NCBI RefSeq assembly: GCF_000372725.1
Contig: NW_005198244.1
Location: 238,547 to 288,241 of the forward strand
From: Emiliania huxleyi CCMP1516
Lineage: Eukaryota; Haptophyta; Isochrysidales; Noelaerhabdaceae
Reading direction: 5' to 3'
DNA: 49,695 nucleotides
A model generated the notes under the pieces. It saw only the letters and a list, made by a program, of their open reading frames with translations. It made no database searches and was not told the DNA's origin. Shown piece by piece: positions 1 through 7,200 of this stretch. Position numbers and translations under genes: made by a program. Each line of letters begins with the position of its first letter. Position 1 is the stretch's first letter.

Positions 1-2
1 GC

Positions 3-85
3 GCGCACCTCGCCGCACCCTCGCCGCCGCCACCCTCGCCACCGCCACCCTCACCGCCACCGCCGTCGCCGCCACCTTCATCACC

Positions 86-121
<36 letters not shown>

Positions 122-494
122 CTCTCCACCGCCCACCCCACCCCCTTCCGCGCCCCCCGCGCCGCCGCCTGCGCCCGGGGTAGTCACTGTGATCTCTTCC
201 AGCTCAAACTTCACCATCGAGCAGAGCGACACGTCGGGCGAAGCCTCGTCAGACTTCTCCTTGGCGTACAAGGCCAGCAGCACGTTCGCCTACAGCGTCT
301 ACAGCGTCAGCCCCACCGGCGCCGGGCGTCGGCGTCTTGCCACGACACTCGTCTTCGCCGGGCAGTGCGGCGGCACAACTTGCTGCAACGACTGGTGCGC
401 CTGCGGCGAGGACATCGACGTGACCCAGGCTCACCGGGGCGGCACGCTGCTGGTTCAGGTGGACTCCGAGCCCAAAAAGAATTCTTTTTTCTGA
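3..494 (+). CDS. Pro/Ser-rich secreted or cell-surface protein, C-terminal part (left-truncated)
   Basis: The frame is open from the left edge. It first encodes about 55 residues of Ser-Pro-Pro-Pro type repeats, as in hydroxyproline-rich extensin or pherophorin-like linkers. A non-repetitive tail of about 105 residues follows, starting near position 171 and rich in Ser, Thr and Tyr. The tail carries a cysteine cluster (QCGGTTCCNDWCACGED) that could form disulfides, and the frame stops at 494. No start or signal peptide is visible because the gene enters from outside. A Pro-rich linker next to a Cys-containing module suggests an extracellular or wall protein, but this is inference and no named domain was recognised. 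The last codons (PKKNSFF) may be intron read-through. Confidence 0.55.
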
Positions 495-591
495 TGGCCG
501 ACGGGAGGAACCGGCTTCGTGAAGGATGGATTGAAAAACATTCGAACAAAGAAGAGGCGACGGGAGGAACCGGCGGAGGATGCAGTGACGT

Positions 592-592
<1 letters not shown>

Positions 593-684
<92 letters not shown>
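593..684. repeat. (CA)n microsatellite, about 46 units
   Basis: An uninterrupted CA dinucleotide tract. The open frames through it (poly Thr-His or Cys-Val) are artefacts of the repeat. Confidence 0.97.
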
Positions 685-685
<1 letters not shown>

Positions 686-834
686 GCTCACCCACGCGCA
701 CTGGGCCTTGCACTTTGAATGCCGTGGGGCTCCTGTCGTCAGACGTGGAGACGCGAGGGTTGCCCCCCCTTGCCCCACCACCTCGTGTGTGTGGAGAAGT
801 TTACCTTACCTTACCTTACCTTTTGGCACTTGGT

Positions 835-904
835 GGAGCACTTGGAGTGCAGTCATCAACCGCACATCCAGGGCCGGGGAGCTCAGAAGCGCACCCAGCG
901 GGCC
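835..904 (+). repeat. Dispersed repeat family A, copy 1
   Basis: The element begins GGAGCACTTGGAGTGCAGTC and continues through CATCCAGGGCCGGGGAGCT and GAAGCGCACCCAGCGGG. Closely similar copies lie at 44641-44709 (same orientation) and twice in tandem on the opposite strand at 10261-10370. All copies seen are between genes. Confidence 0.85.
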
Positions 905-1000
905 GGATGATTGGCATCGGGTTGCGGGCAAGAGAGCCCTAGCCCTGGGGGTGCGCGTTCGCAGGGCATCTGTTCATTTTTCTTTTTTCTGAGTCAAGAA

Positions 1001-2569
1001 ATGGCCGCCCAGCGCCTGGAGTGCCCCGTCTGTCTTGAGGTGCAGGACGGGCAGCAGCACCAGTGCCGGGAGGGCCACGTCTTCTGCGCCTCCTGCGACA
1101 CCAACCTGCGAGCCCCGCGCCGCTGCCCCGAGTGCCGCATGGCTCTCGGACCGCTGAGCCAGGCCATCCGAAACAGAAGCCACGAGGAGCGGATCGCGGC
1201 GCTGCCGGCGGCGTGTTCGCACTGCGGGGTGGCGACGACCCGCGGCGAACTCGCCGCCCACGAGCAAGGCTGCCCGCAGCGGCCGCGCGCGTGCGCCGCG
1301 GCGGAGGCTGGCTGCGCGTGGTCGGGGCTGCTGGCAGACAAGGCGGCGCACGAGGCGACGTGCCCCTTCGCCGTGTGCCAGCGCATGATGGCGCCGCTGC
1401 GAGCCCAAGTGGCGGCACAGTGTGCGGAGAACGAGCGGCTGCAGGCCCAGATGGCGCCGCTGCAGACCGAGGTGGCGGAACTGCGGACGGAGAACTCACA
1501 GCTGCGGTCGCGCATGGCGGCGCTGGAGGCGGGCGAGGGCGGCGAGGAGGGAGGGCGGCGGGTGCGGCAGCGCGTTGGCGCCGCGCCGCACGACGCGCCG
1601 CCGAGCGATGCGGCGGTGCAGGCGATGGACGTTGCGGCGGCGGTGGCGACGCTGCGCGTGCACGTGTCGGTCAGCCGCGTCGCTGTTGCGGCGTGCATGC
1701 GTTTGGCTAATCTGTGCATTGAGGTGCAGAACAGGCAACCTGCGGCGGAGGCGGGCGCGATCGAGGCGATAGTGGCGGCGATGCGCGCTCATCCGCAGGT
1801 GGTGGAGGTGCAGAAAATGGGTTGCTGGGCGCTGCGCAACGTGTGCGCCGGCATGGACGCCGCAGGGCTCGCGCGCAAGCAGCGCGCAGCAGCCGCGGGC
1901 GCGATCCAGGCGGTTGTGGCGGCGTTGCAGGCTCACCCGCAGGAGGCGGAGGTGCAGGCGGAAGGCTGCAGGGTGCTGCGCAACGTGTGCTGCGGCACCG
2001 ACGCCGCAGGGCGCGCACGCAGCCAGCGCGCAGCAGCCGCGGGCGCGATCGAGGCGGTTGTGGCGGCGATGCAGGCTCACTCGCACGCAGCGGGCTTGCA
2101 GGAGCATGGCTGTGCGGCGCTGCGCAACGTGTGCTGCGGCAGCGACGCCGCAGGGCTCGCACGCAAGCAGCGCGCAGCAGCCGCGGGCGCGATCCAGGCG
2201 GTTGTGGCGGCGTTGCAGGCTCACCCGCAGGTGGCGGGGGTGCAGGAGGACGGCTGCGGGGCACTTGCCAACGTGTGCTCCGGCATGGACGCCGCGGGGC
2301 TCGCACGCAAGCAGCGCGCAGCAGCCGGGGGCGCGATCGAGGCGGTGGTGGCGGCGCTGCAGGCTCACCCGCAGGTGGAGGATGTGCAGAAACTGGGTTG
2401 CTGGGCGCTGCGCAACGTGTGCTCCGGCACCGACGCCGCGGCGCGGGCGCGGAGGCGGCGTGCTGTGACTGCACGCGCGCCCGAGGCGGCGACAGCGGCG
2501 CTGCAGGCGCACCCAGAGAACGCAGCTGTCCAGGGGCAAGGACAGCGGTTGCGCGACTTGCTTGTCTGA
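1001..2569 (+). CDS. RING / TRAF-type zinc finger / armadillo-repeat protein, probable E3 ubiquitin ligase
   Basis: A 522-residue single-exon protein. The start at 1001 is chosen because the RING follows at once; the open frame itself reaches back to 911. Residues about 8-48 form a RING with CPVC, then CREGHVFCASC, then RRCPEC. Residues about 60-125 hold Cys/His pairs typical of SIAH/TRAF zinc fingers (CSHCGVAT, HEQGCPQR, GCAWSG, HEATCPFAVC). A short coiled coil follows at about 128-175 (ENERLQAQMAPLQTEVAEL). From about residue 235, five to six armadillo-like repeats of about 44 residues share GAIxAVVAALQAHP and GCxALRNVC. RING-TRAF proteins usually act as substrate-selecting E3 ligases, and here the armadillo array may bind the substrate (inference). 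The armadillo repeats are nearly identical in DNA, which points to recent expansion. A shorter paralogue of the N-terminal half lies at 34446-35114. Confidence 0.85.
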   Translation: MAAQRLECPVCLEVQDGQQHQCREGHVFCASCDTNLRAPRRCPECRMALGPLSQAIRNRSHEERIAALPAACSHCGVATTRGELAAHEQGCPQRPRACAAAEAGCAWSGLLADKAAHEATCPFAVCQRMMAPLRAQVAAQCAENERLQAQMAPLQTEVAELRTENSQLRSRMAALEAGEGGEEGGRRVRQRVGAAPHDAPPSDAAVQAMDVAAAVATLRVHVSVSRVAVAACMRLANLCIEVQNRQPAAEAGAIEAIVAAMRAHPQVVEVQKMGCWALRNVCAGMDAAGLARKQRAAAAGAIQAVVAALQAHPQEAEVQAEGCRVLRNVCCGTDAAGRARSQRAAAAGAIEAVVAAMQAHSHAAGLQEHGCAALRNVCCGSDAAGLARKQRAAAAGAIQAVVAALQAHPQVAGVQEDGCGALANVCSGMDAAGLARKQRAAAGGAIEAVVAALQAHPQVEDVQKLGCWALRNVCSGTDAAARARRRRAVTARAPEAATAALQAHPENAAVQGQGQRLRDLLV

Positions 2570-3487
2570 TGCATCGAGGGCCTTGAAAGGCGCCGTTTCT
2601 CTCAATTGGAGGCTCGTACGGTGCAATGCAATCGCTTGTATGATTGAGGGTGCGCGAAAAGGGATTGCGAGCCGCGTCGTCTGTGTAGGTACTGACGTGC
2701 TCACCACAACTGGCGTCGGCTCTAGCGTCTAAGGCACACACTAGGGAGCGTACAAGTCGAGAGCCGAGTGTAGGAGTACTCGTAGTCCACATCCTGTTTG
2801 TATACAATACGGGGTGTGGACCGTGTGAGAGTTGACCAGGGGTTGTGCGCCGGGCCCTCCTGCTCGGCTCCAGCCAGTAGACAAGTCTTGTCACTAACAG
2901 AGTAGAAGGATCTGACCTCGGGGCCGATGTGACCAAGCGCTGGTAGCGTGGTTTAACCTCACACCCATGGTCTCACAGTGTGCCGGCAGTCGCCGAGCAG
3001 TGTCCCTCACACACAAGCCGCAGCACAAGTGACTGAGGGCCAGTGAGGGCGAGCCCATCGCTGTCACAGCTGTGGTATCCGCACAGTAGGCTGTGTCAAC
3101 TGTGCAGAGCGTGTGAGCAGCCGAGGAGCTGCTCTCCAGGCTTCTGTCGCAAAGAGCTGCATGCCACCGAAAGCGCTGTCGAGGTTCGCCGAGCGCGGCG
3201 CAGGTTGAGGGACACCGTCACCGACGAGCGCGTTGGACTTTTCACTCCGGACAAAGACGGCGACACGCACACGAGCTGCGGCCGTGTCGCCGTCATAGCG
3301 GCGAGGCGCGGGACCGTCTGTGGAGAAGTGGGTCGCGGTCCTCCGATTTCCTCAACTCACGGTCCGCTCCCTACGTGTAATTCGTACGTCGCTCGCGTCT
3401 GTCGCGGACAAGACTCGCAAGAGATACACGCTTTCGCGTTTCGGGTACAGAACATGCCACGCTCCCCACACACGGGCGGGACGCGTC
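2570..3487. other. Intergenic region, nothing recognised
   Basis: Roughly 0.9 kb of less GC-extreme sequence between the ends of two convergent genes. Open frames here lack recognisable domains and run across both strands. No tRNA or snRNA was identified. Confidence 0.5.
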
Positions 3488-4260
3488 TCAGAAGCCGCCC
3501 TCTGAAGGCGCTCCAAACGTGAGCTCGGACACTTCGGACGCCCCACCGTCAGAGACCTCCGACTCGCCAAAGGCGGACGCGCCGTCGGCCTCGCCCTCGG
3601 ACTGGTCGAAGAGGGACGAGCCCGCCTCGGAGGCGGCGTCGACCGCGTAGCCGCCCTCGCCGTCGGAGCCGCCGCCGACGGAGGAGGCGTCGAGGGCGGA
3701 CGAGTCGGCGACGGAGGAGGCGTCGTCGCCATCGAAGGCGGAGGAGGCGGCGTCGAAGGCGGAGGAGGAGCTGCCGGCGGCGCTGCTGCTGGGGAGGGCG
3801 GCGAGGGAGGCGTAGCCCGCGCCGCGCGAGGAGCGGCTGGTGTGCGGCCGCTTTGGGCGGCGCGCGAGCGGCGGCGCGAGAGCGTCGCGCTCGAGCTGCG
3901 CCTCGATGGCCGCGATGGCCTCGCGGCGCGCGGCGACGAGCGCCTTGCCACGCTCTGCGAGGGCGCGCGCGATCGGCTCGAGGTGCAGGTTCTGGTTGTG
4001 CTTCGTGTTGAAGTCGTGGCAGTTGGAGGCGATGAGGTCGAGGTCGGCCTCGAAGGCTGCGGCGCGGCTGTACGCCTGCTTGTCGCAGTTGAGGCCCATG
4101 GTGTGCAGGTCCATCGGCCGGGCGATGTGCGACGTGTACGACGGGATGTACTTTGCGACGGGCAGGACAAACGGCTCGTACTCTTGCGCACGGCGCAGCT
4201 CGTCGGCGACCTTCTTGAGCTCGTTGTTGAGCGTCACGAGCGGGTTGCCTAATAATAATC

Positions 4261-4295
<35 letters not shown>

Positions 4296-7200
4296 GCGTC
4301 ACGAGCGGGTTGCCTGCTCTGCGGCCGGCGGCGCCACGCGAGGCGCGCGCCCGCTTGCGCTCGCGGGAGGCCTCCTCCTCCTGCTTGCGCTTGATGCGGC
4401 GCAGCTTCTCGCCCCCGATGACCACCTTGTTCTCGGTCGCCTTGACCGCGCCAGCGTGGATCTTGAGCACCGTCCCGCGCCGCTCCACGTCCCGGTTGTA
4501 CTGGCTCTGCTCCTCCTCGCGCCGCTGCTGCTGCGTCTGCCAGTACAGCGGGCACTTCTTCGAGTTCTTGCTGTGGCCAAACATGCCGCACGCGCCGCAC
4601 TTGGTCCCCTCGCCCTCCCCGCCCGCCGCCCCCTCCTCCATGTACTCGATCTGCGCCCGCCGCCGGATCTGAAGCTCCTCGAGCTCCTTGAGAGCACGCC
4701 GCTTCTCGAGCTCCGCCTCCTTGTCGCGCCTCTCCTCCTCGTGCGACTTGACGGCGCGCTTGCGCCGCGCCTCCGCCTGAAGCCGCTTTTGGTACTCGAT
4801 GAACTCGGTGTGCGTGTTGTCGAAGTACTCGACCTTCTCCACCAGCCTCCCCTCCTCCTCCGCCCACGACGTCTTGCGCAGCACCTGCCTTCCCGTCCGC
4901 TCCATCTTCGTCTTTCGCGGGCGCGCGAGCGGCGCCGCCCCGCCTGGGCCCGCGACGCCGCTGATGCCCGAGATGCCGCCCGTGATGCCGATGGCGCTGG
5001 CGGCCGCACCGCCGGCGGCGGCCGTGCCGAGGGAGGAGGAGGAGCCCCCCCCCGCCGCGCGGGCGCGAAGCGCCTCCAGGTCGGCCTCGTCCACGGCAGC
5101 AGACAGCGCCTCGGGCCCTGCGCCCGCCATCTCGCGCTCGAGCGCCTATGGGACATGTCAGGGAAGTGTCGTGGACAGGTCCAGGACAGGTCCAGGGCCG
5201 CCATCTCGCGCTCGAGCGCCTCGGCGAAGTCGTCCTCCGACTCGGACGCGCCCTCGGCGTCGCCCGCAGGCAGGGGCGAGGAGAGGGCCGCCAGCTGCGC
5301 CGCCCAGATCTGCCGCGCGAGCTCGTCCCCGCCCGCCTATTCACAGCTCCCTCTCCCTCGCAGCTGTGAACAGACCTTGCCGCGCGAGCTCCTCCCCGCC
5401 CGCCTATTCACAGCTCCCTCTCCCTCGCAGCTGTGAACAGACCTTGCCGCGCGAGCCCGTCCCCGCCCGCCGCGGCCAGCGCCTCCTTGCTCGCGTACGC
5501 CTCGTACCCCGGCTCGCCACGCGCGTGCTCGCGCGTCGCGATCGCGGTGATGTGCGAGACGCGGTCGGCGCGAGACAGCTTGGCGACCTGCGCTCTCGCG
5601 TACCCGTGCGGCGCCAGCCAGGCGACGCACTCCGCCAGCTTCCACTTCCGCACGTCTGCCGACCCGCCCTGCGCGCCCGGCTGCGACCCGTTCCTGGCGC
5701 CGCCGTCCGCCCCCCGCTCCTTGTCCGGCTTCTCGGCGCGCGTGTACGAGTAGCCCTCGCCTCTTCCGCCCGACGGGTCGCCCGGCCCAGCGAGGGCCAG
5801 CTGGCAGCGGCCGTGCTTGAAGGCCTGGAAGTTGGAGGTGAGAGCCCACGGGGCGAGCAGCAGCTCCTCCTCAATCAGCAGCGCCTTCGCTCGCTTGGCC
5901 AGCTTGAGCGCCTCAGAGCCAGGCAAGGCCTCGATCGCCTTGTCGAGCCCGTCCGCGCTGCGCAGCCGGATCTTCGGGTAAAGCGCGTCACGCAGCCGCT
6001 GCTCGCCCACAAAGGCCGCCTCGAGCAGACTCTGCTCCTCGGGCGAGAAGGTGGCCTGCAGCGCCGACTCGCCCAGCCGCCTCTCCGGCCGCGGCTCGTA
6101 CAGCCGCGGCTCGACGTCGTCGGCGATCTTCTCGAGCTGCTCGCGCAGCACGCCCTCGTGCTGCTTCGGCCAGGCGGCCATCAGGTCCTGGATGTACGTC
6201 TTGACGCAGTAGCCGCCGCGGGGGTGCGCCGAATACCGGTCCGCCGTATACAGCTTCCCCGTCCGCCGGTCGCGCGGCTTGCCGGGCGGGAAGACCGTCC
6301 GCTGCAAAAAGACGGCGGCACGCCGCTCAAGCATCTCGCGGAACTCGCGCGTGTTTGGGCGCGGCACCGCCTGCGCGCCCTGCGGCTGCTCACACGGCTG
6401 TGTCTGCCCGACGAGCAAGCAGCCTTGCAAGCGGCGGAGTCGCCAGCCGTCGGACGGCTTTCGCTCGTCGTGCACCAAGAGGAAGGCCTTTCGGCCGGGC
6501 CGCGCGGTCGGCGCGTGCAGAAACGCAGGCGCCGAGAAGAGGTTCGACTCGACGGCGAGCAGGGGGGAGCCGTCCGGCGGCATGCTCGCCCCGAGCAAGA
6601 ATGGCAGCTCCTCGTCGGACTGGACCCGCCGCTCCGCGCCGCGCACCGGCAGCGGCACCTCACCGGCGTAGCCGCCGCCGCCAAACGCCGACGGCACCGG
6701 CGACGGCGCGGCGGAGCGGGGCACGGTGCCGAAGGCGGACGGGACGGGGGAAGGGGCGACGGAGCGTCCGGTGGCGGTGGAGTAGGCGGAGGGGGCCGGC
6801 GAGGCGCGGCCGGAGAGACCACCCGTGACAGAGTCGGGCACGTCGGGCATCTCCTCGTCAAAGACGCTCTCGCCCTCGCCGCCCGCGTGGCCGCCGCCGT
6901 CCGCCCCGGCGCCGCCCTCCGCACCGTCGCTGCCGCGAGCGGCGCCCTCGCCGCTGCCCGCGCCGAGGAAGCGGAGCAGCCGCGTCGGCATGCCGCTCCG
7001 CCCGAGCAGCGGCGGCCTCTCCTCGCAGTACTCGAAGAGCAAGATGGCGTCTGTACCGTGCGCGTGCCTGGCGGGACAAGCGGCACAGCCCCTCAGTGGA
7101 GTGGAGGGAGGAGAGGGGCCGGCGGCGTCCGTTCTGTGCGCGTGCCGCAGCCCGAGGTCGTTGCTGCTCCGCAGCAGCTCGAGCGGCGTCGCGCCGCGCG

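Larger units (their letters stand above)
495..1000. other. Intergenic region with CA microsatellite and dispersed repeat
   Basis: No gene is seen. The region holds the CA tract at about 593-684, a short run of TTACC repeats near 801-822, and one copy of the dispersed element described at 835-904. The likely start codon of the next gene is at 1001, just after a T-rich stretch (973-990). Confidence 0.6.

Noticed and set aside
249..781. Poly Cys-Val, Thr-His frames
   Set aside because: Products of the CA microsatellite.
1496..2936. Minus-strand frames of about 400 codons
   Set aside because: Antisense to the armadillo repeats. Their repeated His/Arg pattern mirrors that repeat.
2640..3050. Possible small RNA gene
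   Set aside because: No cloverleaf, Sm site or other conserved RNA feature could be recognised by eye.
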